Positions 11,611-24,570 of a stretch of 64,000 bases of DNA are shown here, piece after piece (within the stretch, counting starts at the first letter, position 1; each line of letters starts with the position of its first letter). The stretch is from Xiphias gladius (lineage: Eukaryota; Chordata; Actinopteri; Istiophoriformes; Xiphiidae). Made by a program: the position numbers and the translations under genes. The notes below the pieces were generated by a model that was not told the origin of the DNA, searched no databases, and saw nothing but the letters and a program-made list of their open reading frames with translations. Location: positions 14,614,001 through 14,678,000 of the forward strand of contig NC_053416.1 in assembly GCF_016859285.1 (NCBI RefSeq), given 5' to 3'.

Positions 11611-14600
11611 ACGCACACACACAGATGCACAGTAATTTTCCTGTAGAGGGGAAGCATAAATGTAACTGAAAACCCAATTAGCTTTCTGTATTGTCATTGT
11701 TATTTTCTGTTTTTGCCTATCTTGGACAGTGGTTTGGCATAACGTGTCCAAAGGACAATAAGTTACAGGTGCTCACAACACATATACTGTACAGCTGTAA
11801 TTAAACATAAGGATATATCTTCTGACGTAGACACAGCATTTCCAAATCTCCATGCAGCATTTTTTTAAAGTCAAAAAATGCTTTAACAAAAAAAACAAAA
11901 ACGATTGGGTTGGGTGCCACAGATAGGGTAGGAAAGAAAGAAAAGAACTGAGACACATTGTTGGTTTTACTCTTTTCATTGGATTTGTCGAAAATAATAG
12001 AATTTTAGAATAACACCAGTCTCATACTTAAAATCTTTATAATGGATCAACCCTTGTTTGCCTCCTGTTATCTATTTTTTAATTTTTTTTTTTCTAAACT
12101 TAAACTCTTACTTTTGAACATACTTTATCGGAGCTGATTAACTTGAGGCTTTTTCATGGTCATCACAAGCTGACAGGATTGTTTGATAATGTGGGAGCAC
12201 ACTATTATAGTGTGGTACTGAGTATATAAATCAGCATTTTGGAAAAAGTTCCTAATTTAACCAGAAGAAAGTGGTATATGTCAAAATGTTGATTTGTGTG
12301 TATTTGTGCTCCTTCCTCTGATTCTTACTGTTGAAGATAAAAAAAAAGCCCACTCTTTCAGCATGAAGGGCTTGCTCAAGACACTCCATCTTATGACAGT
12401 AAATTTTTTATTCTTTGTAAACGAAATTGTGTCTCTAGGAGTTACAGTGTTCATATAAGTATGCTTGTCATTGTATTGCTAAATAATCTTTTTCGTACTT
12501 TTTGCTGTATCCAATATTATCTCTAACACAGCCGACAAATACTCTGGCCCTGAAATTTTGAAATGCGTCACTAAAATTTTTTTAAATGTTTTGAAATATA
12601 CTGAATAATTTTGGTGCATCAATTTAATGAACGTAAGTATTTTTCCAACATAGAGCTTCATTGTGCCTTGTTGTATTTATACTCTGTTAATGGTCACTTT
12701 TCCACTTCACCAAGCTGCTGGACTTCTGGATAAGATCTAAAAGCCTTAGTTTAATGCCTAAAATACTCTGTGGAGTTACCATTTTCCCAGAAAGTGAGGG
12801 CTCTTCTTGATGGGTTGCGGTTGCTAAGCAAGTTTCTGTCTCTGTCTTTGTTTGTGTGTTTGGTCTGTCTGTGATGTTTGGATGCTGTCTTTTGGGGCCT
12901 CTCTTCTCTCCTGTAGCTGGGGGGAGACCTGGGCGGAGGTGTTGGGGGAAGTCCAGCAGTAAGTCAAGCCCTTCTGTTTGGCAGCCTGCCTGTTTGCATG
13001 CTGCATGCTTCCTGAATTTAACCCACCACACTCTCAAACCAACTTCTTCAAGTTTCATCAAGTTTTTAAACCTGGCTTCTCTGTCTTACACTCACATAGT
13101 TTCAATGATCTTGGTCACATTTTTTCTGTCATAAGGGTTCTGGCTAATGACATCATCTTGATATGGTTGAAATGTTCGTTTTTCCGCATAATCACCGAAG
13201 TGTTTTACTAATTGTTTCTTCCTTTGGCATGACTTAAGATTTTCAGTGTGATTCTCTTTGTAAACACTAAACTTGCCATTGATGCTTACTAAAATTATGG
13301 TTACTCAGATTGTATGTTTTCTGTATGTGTGTTTTTGTTGTGATTGCTTTAGGTGGGACAGAACTTCATCCCCTCATCTGTCCCCAGTACTTTTGCTCCA
13401 TCACCTACACCAGCACCTCCGGCTGTCAGCAGTGGCCTCAACGACTTGTTTGAGCTCTCCACAGGCATGGCCATCACCACTGGAGGCTACATAGCCCCAA
13501 AAGCAGTGAGTTCAAACAACTTCATTCTAAGCAAGTAGGACAATATTCACTTGGATAATGGGTAGCACACATTCCGACAATTACAGATTCATTAAAAGCA
13601 ATAGTAAACTGAAAAATTAAGCTTGGCCCAAACTGAAAGCGTTATGTTGTTTACATACATTACATTTCAGTGGATTGCAGGAAAATGAAAGTAGTATTTA
13701 GTGACTCAGGGAATCCAGGAAAATTCATAGAGCTGCAGGAATGTTTCAGAAATAATGGTTGTTTCAGGCTACTTTCTGTGTTTACTTTTGGTCATACTCA
13801 GAGACAAGAGTTTGAAATGATCATGTAAAAATCATGTTTATTTGGAAAGCTATAGGAGGCTTGCGCAAATCTCAACAGTGGAGGTGGTGAGTGCAAAGGT
13901 AATGGGCACGGGAAGGGAAATATGTCAGGTTGAAATATATTGAAATTTTCCTTTAAATAGGCTCAGGTTGGGCTTTTGAAAAATTAAAACAGTTTTGAAA
14001 TTGCACACATGAACGCTTTGCACACATGAACAGAAAGTTCAGATTTTCTTTTATTTAATCACAACCTACAATATAAGAAAGTAACAGTGCATCACACACT
14101 GTGCAGTATTAAGATAACCTTTTCAGAGGGAGCATTGATTTCTCACACACACATGCTAGAGAGGTTTCCAATCTGTTAGAAAGGGTCAGGTGCTTGTAAG
14201 CCTACATGTTGTCCAAACTAGGTTGCTACAGTAAACCATTGAGGCAGTCAGCCTAATCTCACTCAAAATTTTAAGTTTCCTGGCTTCTAGTATCGTTAGG
14301 CTTATTTTATACTTTTCAAAAATTCCCAATAATTTCGGACTCATTTTCAAGCTGTCATTTTTATCCAAGATTGTAGAGAAGGTTCTTTTCAGAGTCCACA
14401 GTACGTTACAATGAGGTTAGTTTTCCTAGAATTAAATAAAACACATTTACTAGTTGGCTGTTACCTCTTGAGCACATAGTGAACATTTTGGATCAGACTT
14501 TATTCTGTTTATCAAAATGCTGCCAATGCAAGAGACTCACTTGGTGTTCAGACTGAATTTGGCACTATGTTAAAAACACATCTGCATTGATGTGGGTGTA

Positions 14601-17600
14601 TTCAGGTACTGGTGAGACAATAAAATACAATACAGGAAGCCCGTTTAAGTAATGGATCCAATGAGTTGTAAGATTATTAAAAGCCAAAACACTGCACTGT
14701 GTTTTATAATCCTATGAGATAAGACTTAGGTCAATGCTGATGGGCCTTTGTGAGATCGCATACTCGTGGTTTAAAAGAATACAAAGTATAAACTATCCTT
14801 AGAATTGTTTACACTGATCCTTTCTAACCAGGTCTGGCTGCCTGCAGTGAAAGCCAAGGGACTGGAGATTTCTGGAACCTTTTCTCGCCGCCAGGGTCAC
14901 ATGTACATGGACATGACCTTCACCAACAAGGCCCTGCAACACATGACCGACTTCGCTATCCAGTTCAACAAGAACAGGTCAGTGAGATGACTCTCAGGAA
15001 AAGTCTGGTTCAACTACAATATCACTACGATCAAGCTGAATTAACATCTCTCTAAAACAGCAGAGCTGTTATATCAGATATTTTACTTTAAGCTTGGTGT
15101 ACCTCATAAAATGGCAGCTGAGTGTACAGTATATACTGTAGCTGAATACAGGTACTGAACGCCACCAATTTTGTTTGTCGGTTTGTTTGTTTCTTAAATG
15201 TAGTTTTGGGGTGATCCCCACCAGTCCTCTGCCCATTCACACTCCTCTGATGCCCAGCCAGAGTATTGAGATCTCTTTGCCTCTCAACACCATTGGGCCA
15301 GTCATGAAGATGGACCCACTCAATAATCTGCAGGTACAGAAGGACTCGCTTACCAGTAGGGTTGGGCGATGTCTACCGAATTGGCATATGGCGATATCTG
15401 TAGTGAAACATTGCGATGGACGATGACATTGTCGGGCCTAGGAGGAGGGAGTGATTATCATCTAGGTGGTGTGTTCTTAACAGATTGAAAGCCCAACGCA
15501 ATGTATAGAAATCAAAATCAAATAAAATGAAATGAAATTTAAAAAAGAATTATCCACAACAGTCATAGACATTTAGCATGATGCTGGGATCCACATTGTG
15601 ATATCTGTCAGCCATCGCCGATAACTGACACTCCATCAGCCCAACCCTACTCATCAGCAACAAATACATTTGAGCAACAGCGGAAAACATTGGAAACTTA
15701 CTGACAGTCAGTCAGCTACCTGTTGAGTATCTGTAGCTGATTTTAACTCTTAATTTTTGTGGTGTGTCCTGCGCCATTTTAACTATTTTAATCAAGGAAG
15801 CAGCTAGCCATTCCTTAAACAACTCCAAAGCAGTTTTTTTTTTTTTGCTAGAGATACTGTCCAAGGACACTTGTCCAGCAGGGACAAGTACCTTTAAACA
15901 GCAAATGACACTACCTTAGATCTTACTTTCCTACTAATCTGGTTATTCCACATTGAATTACTTTGTGATACCAAATGTGCAACTATTTACACTTGGCAGT
16001 CGTTGACCAGAAAGTTTTATTGAGGAAATTGATTTTGAGTTCACCTTTTCATTAGTAATTTTTGCAAAGCAGTTTATGCAAATAGGACAGAAGGAGTTAA
16101 TATGGAATTAAACAATTTCTCTTGTTATTTTATTTAATTTCTGTTGTCACATTAAGTAATATGATAATAATTTAAACCGCAGCACATCTCAGCTCAAGTA
16201 TGACGAGTAAAAGTGTAGAAACGTTGATTGTTAGACCAGAGTTATATAATGTGAAACTCAGTCTTTTTTGTTTACTTGTACATAGGTGGCAGTGAAGAAC
16301 AACATTGATGTCTTCTACTTCAGCGTACTCATCCCTCTCAATGTATTCTTTGTTGAGGATGGAAAAATGGGTATGATTGTTACTCACTACTTTATAAAAC
16401 AGCATCACATCTCTGGTCATACCATCACTATCACACTATTAGATCGATGGTAAATAATATCTTCCACAACCACTGAAGCAGGAATAAAATAATATTATAT
16501 TGGAAAATGATTATTCATATGGTTCTCACTCTGGGTGTGAAATGCTTTATAAAATATACTTATCCCAGTGTTTAAGATAGAAAACACCACCGTGACATTT
16601 CTTAAAAATACAGAATAAAGTTAATTAAACTTATTAAAAATAGGTTTGAGCTGCAACAATGGAAGCAAATAATTGCCTTAAGATTTGAACCGTATAAGCA
16701 GCTGAAAACCAAACTGCAAAATTGAATTACTACAAAAATTTTAAATTTAAATACCACTGAATTTACAGTACTCTGTACTCAGTACTCTGTAACAGGGTCC
16801 TAAATGTGCACTTGATGTCTGCACACATGATTTGCTCAAAGACTGGCTTTTATTTGCTTCCACATGTATCAACCATCCAATAATACGTAGTGTTTTTCCG
16901 TGCGGAAAAAATCGATCCTTGGCTTTCACATCACGAATGTCGATAGAATTGTTTGTTTTTCTCCTACTTCAGAGCGACAGGTGTTCCTGGCTACATGGAA
17001 AGACATACCCAATGAGAATGAGCTACAGTATCAGATAAAGGAGTGCCACCTAAATGCAGGTAGGCAAGTTTGTTAATAAATTGCCCTCAGTTACGTAGCA
17101 GTTTTTATGTTCGGCCACCATGGTACATGGTATGTGTGAAGTTATGTCGTCATTCTGGCGTTCTGTTGCTGCAGTGAAGCTCCATACAAGCAGAATCATA
17201 TTTACAACTCTTAGTGCTGACTTAAGTGCATTTTCTCCAACGGATCTGTTTTCACTTGTTCTGTTCTGGAAACAAAACCATCTAAAATGAAATATGACAC
17301 CAGCTGATCAGTGTAGTTTGCCAAGGTAGCAAGTCTGCACAAAGACGAGGTGCTAAAGACAACAGGAGACAGCAAGAAGTGATTGAAACTTCCTTGCTTG
17401 CAAAACATGAAATTACTTATTAAAGCGGGTGAGTGGGCAGCATATTTTGAGCTCTTCCTCATGCAGCATTGATGATCATAAAATTAGGAGAGTAATTTTC
17501 AAGCAAACAAGTTGTCCTCTTTTGATCCATCAGCAGTCCCCAGGCTTTACGTTGAAAAGGTGTACACTCATTCCAGGACTGCACCCAGTATCACTTTAAA

Positions 17601-18579
17601 GACTTCATAAATGTCATCAAAAATTGTGTCTGGACTGATAACCTCCCAGCTGTTTTGCCAGCGAGAACTCATCCAAAGACCTCATACTTCTCTTTTGTGT
17701 TTTCTTTCTCCACCCACATGCCTATCTTGGGATGCTTCGACATTTCCTCTTCTCTGTACCTAAAGGACACCTTCAACTTCTTTCCTTTAATAAACTGCCC
17801 ATAATTGTTCCACTATAACCTGGCAGCAGGACGGCTAACAACCCATGTTGGCTCTTCTTTGCAGGGCCCAGTTTTTTAGTATACCTGGTCAGGTTTACTG
17901 AAATCTGAAGGTTGCCAGTCACGATTCAATTAAAATCGACATAGAGCTCATTCACCTCTAATTCCCTGATGAACCTTTTGACAGTTGTAGAGTTTGCAAT
18001 AGCTCATGTATACAGTAGCGAGAGTACCCATAGTGATTACGCCTCCAGTAGTGATTACAGCCTCTTGTGTGTTTGTGTTTCATATGGTTTCTTTTTGCTC
18101 AGTAATTGGATGCTAGCACCAATTGAGGTGTTTTCATTACCTTAAGTAACCTTGACTCTGGTCCTGCAGACACAGTATCAGGGAAGCTGCAGAATAACAA
18201 CATCTACACCATTGCAAAGAGAAACGTAGAAGGACAGGACATGCTGTACCAGTCCCTCAAGCTAACCAATGGCATCTGGATCTTGGCTGAGCTCCGCATC
18301 CAGCCTGGCAACCCCAACTACACGGTAGAGTATAAAATAATTTGCAATCTGTTTTTACTATTTGGCTTTCAGCCATGTTTTATGGTTGTTGAATGTCCTA
18401 TGATTTCCCATGGTGACATTTAGAGGGTTTACTGTACAACTCTAATGCAGGTCAGTGGATTAGAAAAAAAACAAAGCAGAATCTCAAGGTCTTGAAATGC
18501 TTTGGAATTGCAATAAATGTACAAAAGTCTAGACAACAGAATTTACTTTTTTTGGTCTTGTTTCCTAGCCATTTCTGAC

Positions 18580-18655
<76 letters not shown>

Positions 18656-20031
18656 GTAATATATAATTATAAGGAATCGGAAAGTAGTACCCAACCAGTT
18701 CCTGCATTTTATTCAAACCAATCACTGTATTACTCCACTGTCAATAATTATCAATCAAAAACTATACATAATACCTTATGATTAGTTGTGTGTTGGGAAG
18801 TACTTGTATGTAGTACATTATAGGTGTGTCTCAACGATAAGATAGATATTTAGATATTGTGTGTTCTTATACCTTTTTAATGTAAAGTATGTTGAGTTTA
18901 CTTGTAATAAAATTTGTAGTCTTGACCTTTGTCAAGCAGGCTCAGTCCAAAAAAAAGAAATCTCAATATGGTTACCAAAAAAAAAGGCACATTGAGAACC
19001 AGGATTTATTCCATGTAGGGCTGCAACTAACATTTATGTCTATTATAGATTCATCTGCCCGTTATTTATTTATTTATTTTATTAACTGTTAGTTCATAGA
19101 ATGTCAGCAAGTAGTGAAAGAAATGCTCATCTTAGTTTCCCAAAGTCCAAGGTGACATCCTCTGATGTCCTATTTTGTCCGACCAACAGTCCAAAACCCA
19201 AAGAGATGCAGTTTACAGGGATCTAGAACTGAGAGAAGCAGAAAATCTCCACATTGAAGAAGTGAGATCCAGTGAATAAGTAGCATTTTTCACTTTTATT
19301 GCTTGAAAAATAGCAATTGTGATTAATAGATTGTCAAAATAGTTGCATATTATTTTTCTAACTATGGTATCCACTACACATCACATAAACCTTCCATCAG
19401 CTGTCTCCCTGTAATAATTTTTTCCACACTGAGCAGTTGCTAACCATCCAGAACAAGGGCTAATTTTATTAGTTTTAGTATCTACCTAAAAACGCTGCTG
19501 TTTACCCTTGGTATTTCCATGAGTGGTGTCGAATCCAAAATGAGTCCTCTCCTAATTCCTTAGACAGTTTGTTGTCATGCTTATCCGTTCAGCAGACCTT
19601 GCTAATTTTCTCAATCCTCTTTATGACAAAGAAAAAATTAGTTGCCTTGTTTACAAACGGTGCAACAGAGCATTCAATAGATCAATCACATTTTACAAAT
19701 GCTCTCACTGGAGTAAAAGGCACAGCCTGCTGCAAAGTTTGAATTTGGAGGGTTCATTTTGGATCAAAGGTTAAAATTTTTCCCACATTCGAATTGTAAT
19801 TCAACTTGTGTGACAGAACTAATGATCCATGGGTTGTTAGTCCTGAACTGTGCAGTATAAGACATGTGATTAGGCTCTTAAAACAGCATCTTTCGGACAG
19901 AGAATGTTTGAGCGAAGGTGGCTCCCGTTGTAACTCTGATTTTTCTGATTTTACAGCTGTCTCTCAAGTGTCGGGCACCTGAGGTTTCTCAGTACGTCTA
20001 CCAGATGTACGACTCTGTGCTGAAGAACTGA
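3313..20031 (+). CDS. ap2b1: AP-2 complex subunit beta (beta-adaptin)
   Basis: Large subunit of the AP-2 adaptor, which binds clathrin and cargo at the plasma membrane during endocytosis. Coding exons: 3313-3349, 3581-3686, 3949-4084, 4502-4747, 5801-5991, 6085-6306, 6976-7096, 7578-7673, 8017-8132, 8413-8578, 9006-9104, 9463-9722, 11364-11556, 12917-12958, 13353-13505, 14832-14977, 15204-15333, 16286-16370, 16973-17059, 18170-18324, 19957-20031. The frames join without a break to 953 codons plus stop (human long form 951). The start follows the family N-terminus [19 protein letters not shown]. Domains: helical-repeat trunk ~1-590; hinge with clathrin box LLNLD at 631-635; appendage from ~715, with [16 protein letters not shown] near its start. 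The match to human AP2B1 is near-identical in the trunk and also holds in the hinge (GGSPAVGQ, FIPSSVP), which separates it from AP1B1. The third coding intron uses a GC donor. Confidence 0.97.
4085..4501 (+). other. ap2b1: GC-AG intron of ap2b1
   Basis: The exon ends AAG and the intron begins GCAAGG. The following exon starts after CACCAG at 4501 with the codons [11 protein letters not shown]. Joining at this point reproduces the conserved SFVK/DCED junction, and no GT donor nearby keeps the frame. Confidence 0.8.
11574..11622. repeat. (CA)n microsatellite next to an ap2b1 splice donor
   Basis: About 48 bp of CA repeats with a few CG interruptions, beginning 17 bp after the donor at 11557 in the intron that precedes the 42-nt hinge exon. 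Confidence 0.95.
12917..12958 (+). other. ap2b1: 42-nt hinge exon of ap2b1 (probable cassette exon)
   Basis: The exon encodes 14 residues ([14 protein letters not shown], residues 664-677), is in phase on both sides, and has acceptor CTGTAG and donor GTAAGT. Human AP2B1 has two forms, 937 and 951 residues, that differ by a 14-residue hinge segment of the same composition. This exon therefore very probably can be skipped without a frame change. The preceding intron starts with a (CA)n tract just after its donor. Confidence 0.75.
15357..15649. mobile_element. hAT-type MITE in ap2b1 intron 17
   Basis: The left end is TAGGGTTGGGCGATG and the right end is CATCAGCCCAACCCTA, its near complement. 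The flanks CTTACCAG and CTCATCAG match at 6 of 8 positions, which fits a diverged 8-bp hAT target-site duplication. The 293-bp length and the lack of coding capacity fit a non-autonomous element. Confidence 0.7.
18582..18655. repeat. (GT)n microsatellite, ~73 bp
   Basis: Uninterrupted GT dinucleotides in ap2b1 intron 20. Apparent open frames of poly-(Val-Cys) or poly-(Thr-His) across it are repeat artefacts. Confidence 0.97.
19016..19365 (+). repeat. teleost interspersed repeat copy in ap2b1 intron 20
   Basis: Starts GGGCTGCAACTAACATTTAT, contains CCCAAAGTCCAAGGTGACAT and AACAGTCCAAAACCCAAAGA, and ends with a run like GATTAATAGATTGTCAAAAT. I recognise this as a very common diverged fish repeat. 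The copy at 58865-59095 is in the opposite orientation. It contains no coding sequence. Confidence 0.6.
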
Positions 20032-22425
20032 CCTGCTCTAACACTTAACCACTCTGCTTCATCCTTACAGCAAACAGCAGTGTTTTGTCTTTTTCTGTCA
20101 CCTGCACAGCTTACTGCCAAAACAAGGGAATCCAGACAGTAAATGATGGATACGGCATAAGTTTTGAATATTGGAATATTTTCCCTCTGAGTGAATCAAT
20201 GAGGCAAATCTCACCATACTGTAGTTCTGTATAATTTACTGAAGTTAAACATACTGTTGATGTTTCCTTTATTTTGGCAGTTGAAGGCATTACTGAATTC
20301 TCTTACTAGACTCCCCATTTCGATTTTTACTTCCCAGTGAAAACGTGTCTATCATTCCATCCTTAACTTAGTGTCTTAATGTTGTTAAGATGTGATGATG
20401 AGGTGAAACTGTCCTGAGTGGAAAAAAAATCTCCCCACTTTCCATGAAGCCATTGTTTTTTGATTTTATTTTATGCGGTGTGGCTTCTTTTGGTTTGGGT
20501 TCATCTTTGATACTGGCTTAGCTTCAGTTGTACCCACATAATAATACCAGTGTTAATTTGTTCCTTTTGTCTTTAATGTATGAAGAGTTAAACCAGTAAT
20601 GTGTTTTTCTGTTCTACAGCAGGTTAGACTCCTGGAGGTCATGGTTTACGATTACTTCCAGAGACATGCTCAAAAAAAAAAAACATTATACATCATTGAT
20701 CAGCAGATTTATTGCTGTTTTTCCTGTCATGACTTTAGCGCAGCTTGTTGTATGTAATAGGATTACTTACATAACTTTAGGCAGAAATGTTACTTGTTCC
20801 ACCATGAATGAAACATTGCACAATAATTGGAAAGCTTTAGGTGAAATTCCAAAAAGTTGGAAAAAGAAAATTTAGACCAGAGATTACATAAGTAATAGCA
20901 TTTTACTGCTGCTTCCCACCTGTAAATTATCTTACCCACATGAATGTTTTTCATTAATCTGATGTTTTTTACTCGTGCCATTTGTGGTCTATCTGGCAGA
21001 GTGAAGGCATGTAGCGTTGGATGGCTACAGTGTGCTAATGCTCTGCAGGTGGTAAAACAGTTCCTGCCGAGGTCTTTATGACAAAGATCTCTTTCCATCA
21101 GCCCTCACCACATGCTGTCTTGATTGGCACTCCACCTACTGAGAAACATCTCTAAATTCAAAAAACAAACAAAACCTTACACCATGTGGAGCAACTTCAG
21201 TGGAACTGCTCTGGCATAATAGAGCTAATTTTTACATAGTTATAGTCAAGTCGTGTTAAAGACTGTAGAATACATTCAGTGTAGTGAGTATGTCTGCAGG
21301 CTATGTAAATGAAGGGATACAAACCTCCAGTAGAACAGACAGTTAGGAGGCTTCTGACTGGCAAGTAGCGTACAGTACATTTGTGGGTTTAAATTCCTGG
21401 ACAAAATTGCAAGGTTGCCGTTATTTTAAACTTGTACGTCTACGCTTATTAGCTCGGAACCACTACACAAACCACAGCAGCTATTGTTTATGTGTTCACA
21501 CACCAGTGCCACTCCAATTTAAGAATGATATTTGCTAATTGATTTCAAATGTATTTTTTTTACAATAGCCCCATTTACTGCAACCACATAGTTGTACACG
21601 GCTTTATTCACCCGTATTGTCATTCCTATTTATTATGCATCTACCTCTGCGTTAATTTTGCAGTAGCTTCAACCCTGTAATGTGCTTTAAATGTTTTTAG
21701 CTTTTCTTTTGATGCCAGTATTGTTTTTGTAATCTTCATGCTTTTGTTGTCAAGCCAGTCTAAACCTGTGGCAAGTCAGCCAAACCAGTCTCACAGGACC
21801 AAGAATTCAAACAAATTAAATGCCAAGTTCATGTTTTAATACCCTAGTGTCAATATAACCTTCTAATGTTGGTGTTGTGTGTGCTATAGAACATTAGAGT
21901 GCATACACACTAAGACCCAGAGTTGCCCTAGTACATTGTAGTCTAGTGATGGTGGTAGTTAGTGTAGCTAATAAATTAAATTGTTTTGGTATTGCCCTGA
22001 AAATGAAATGAAGCCTTTCCTCTATCTATTCAACAGAAAAGGCTTTTTTCAGCGCATCAGTTGTGTTGGTGACACTATTTTCATACATGATATTGTAAAA
22101 ATACATTTATGTGCCTGCATGAGCTCACTGTCCATTTTATTCTTTTTCATTTAGGCTGTGGATTTGCTCCATTTAAAAACTAATCTCCCAACTTCATGTC
22201 TCTATTGTAGATCTCATGTTTTTTAAGCAGCATTGTCTCTAGGACTCCCACATACAGAAGTCTATCCAAAACTGTTGCCAGCAATAGAGAATTTATGGAG
22301 AGAGCTACCATACCATCTTATGAAATGGAATATTTCTAGCATCATTGCTGTAACCCTGTTGTAAATGATTTGTTATTGAAACAGTACCACATCTTATGTC
22401 AATAAATTGTGAAACTCATGATGCA
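20032..22425 (+). other. ap2b1: 3' UTR and 3' end of ap2b1
   Basis: No other gene is visible between the stop codon and the tRNA-related zone. Candidate poly(A) signals AATAAA occur at 21970-21975 and 22401-22406. The second, followed by a GT-rich stretch, would give a 3' UTR of about 2.4 kb, which is plausible for a conserved adaptor gene. Confidence 0.55.
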
Positions 22426-22429
22426 TCAT

Positions 22430-23320
22430 TGTGCGATCAGAAGTATTTATCACCACACAAGCACGTCACCAGGGGCCCGTACCACAATCCACGATTACTG
22501 GGTTAGCCAGCTATTGTAATTTAGCTTAACTCAACTTTTTATTATTCCTGTGTGCCATAAAGCTCCATTGTTGTCCGAGAACTATTAAAAGGAAAGTATG
22601 TATTCATGGCCCATGATTAAATATTTCTGCTCTCAGGAGGTACATAGTGAAACGAGGCAGAGGGGCACAGACTGGGTAGGGAGGGAAACGCTGTTAGTTT
22701 TAGTCTTTTGTCAAGTTTTAGTCTTTTGGGATCTGTCAACAATAACAAAAATAGAAAATATTGCCAGCCTTATCCTTTAACTGAGATGGAACATAATGGC
22801 ATGCCATTCTGTACCACTAAGGCTGGAAACCCATAACCCCTTAACCCCAGGCTCACTCCTTGCTGTTTTTTTTTGTTTTTTTTGTTTTTTTCAAATAAGT
22901 AACACCAGGTTCCACATTATTACTGTCTTGTAAATGGACCATGTGTCCAAATCTGTTTTTAAATGTATTTATTTTACTTTAAATTAGTTTAAACCTTGCA
23001 CACGTGGTGCATATTGCTGAACAAAATTGTGCATAATCACTGCTACTGTCACACACAACCCTAGGACCAGGTAGTGTCCCAGAAAAGAAGTGCTGATTGT
23101 AATCATCATCCTTTTCCAATAAAAGGACAAGTAGCAACAAGCACAGAGCCACATGTTTACAGATTTTTTCTTTTTTTTTAAGCGAACATATAAACATTGG
23201 GGGTGAAACAAAATTGGACAAATTTATTTCCTATTTTTAATAGAAAGCACAATAACGGATCCTACAGATCTACAGATTGATTTAGCTTATGGTGGGGAAA
23301 AATGTTCTATAAAACCTTTA
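22430..23320. other. intergenic, nothing recognised
   Basis: The segment lies between the ap2b1 3' end and the left edge of the tRNA-related repeats. It contains short T-rich and A-rich tracts (for example 22865-22893 and 23165-23181) and no supported gene. Confidence 0.4.
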
Positions 23321-23675
23321 ACAGTATAGAGAGTTGATCATGACAAAGGGCTATGTGTCTTGATCTACACCTTAGTTTATAATTTCAACATGATGACCAT
23401 GACCTCCCCTTGACTCTGTTGTATACCTGTCAAAGAAAACAATTGAGGAAAACTTTGTAATGCAAAGACTGAACATTACCTGCATAAATCAAACTATTCT
23501 TTTCAAATATTAAACATTATACAGAGTTGAGCCTAACAACTACATGTTTGTTTAACATCTCCACATGACTACCACAACCTTCCCTAGATTACATTGTGTA
23601 CGCGTCAACGTTGAGGTGGGCGACATCTGACACCAACATAAGCACATCATTGCAACCAAAAAGACGAAAAACGTA

Positions 23676-23764
23676 ACCTTCAAGCCTGAATTGAACCAGC
23701 AATTTAAATATAATTACTGTTCTGAAAATACAGTCCTCCACTTTACCAGCTGAGCTATTGAAGG
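23676..23764 (-). pseudogene. old tRNA-Tyr copy at left edge, decayed
   Basis: Exactly 89 bp with anticodon GTA and perfectly paired acceptor strands CCTTCAA and TTGAAGG, in which the G6-C67 pair has become A6-U67. The D stem and the anticodon stem carry mismatches. A T5 run lies just downstream. It predates the homogenised core. Confidence 0.65.
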
Positions 23765-23957
23765 GAGAGCATGTCATTCAATTGTTCAGCTTTTGCAGGG
23801 AGTTACACACAGACTCCACAACCTCGCCTCGACTAAGTTGTATACAAGACCACGTTGAGATTTTAAAAAAAAAATCAAACATTGAAACCTAATTCTCTTT
23901 AAAGTATTGTTTTTACATTCATGTAATCTGAACAGGTATATATGACACCAACGAAAA

Positions 23958-23998
23958 GCACAGTACTCCGCTCTACCAGCTGACCTATTTGGAGAACA
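23958..23998 (-). pseudogene. 5' half of a tRNA-Tyr copy
   Basis: Only ACTCCGCTCTACCAGCTGAC and a degraded acceptor remain on the plus strand. The 3' half is not present as a tRNA. Confidence 0.55.
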
Positions 23999-24481
23999 TT
24001 ATTTTCAATTGTTCAACCATTGCACGGAGTTACAGACGGATGCTTTCACCACGGTCACTGTGACTTCCGTCATGATCCCCTTGACTATGTTGTATACACG
24101 TCAAAGTTTAGGTCAGCTACTTAATACAAAAGTGGAGAAGATTTTTTCTTGGTCCAGACAAATCAAACACTGAAACCTATGTCTCTGAAAACAGTTGTCT
24201 TTACATTCATGTCATCTGAACAGGTACCTATGACACCGACGAAAAACACAAGATTGAGAGGCACAATTGTTTAGAAATGAACTCTGAAGAAAACGTAATG
24301 CAAAGACTGGAAATCACACGCAACCTTGTTGAGTCCTTTTCAAAGACTCAACAGTATGTGGAGTTGAGCCTGACAAAATCCATATCTTATTCTATAAATG
24401 TTTAAATATTTCCCATAACGACATGACCTTCCCTTGACTGCATTGTTTCAGCATTTATGTTGCGGTCAGCCACTTAATGTA

Positions 24482-24570
24482 CCTATGACTATGGAACTGA
24501 ACCGGGGACCTAAGGATAACTGCCATTATGAACCTACAGTCCTCGGCTCTACCAGCTGAGCTATCGAAGG
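24482..24570 (-). pseudogene. tRNA-Tyr copy with eroded 3' end
   Basis: The 5' acceptor strand, D arm (one change), anticodon arm and intron match the consensus. The 3' acceptor strand and T arm are diverged (two acceptor mismatches and a poor T stem), and the usual GCTTTTC trailer is absent. Confidence 0.65.

Noticed and set aside
11311-11751. Minus-strand frames over ap2b1 exon 13 with poly-(Cys-Val)
   Set aside because: Antisense to a conserved exon and extended by the (CA)n tract.
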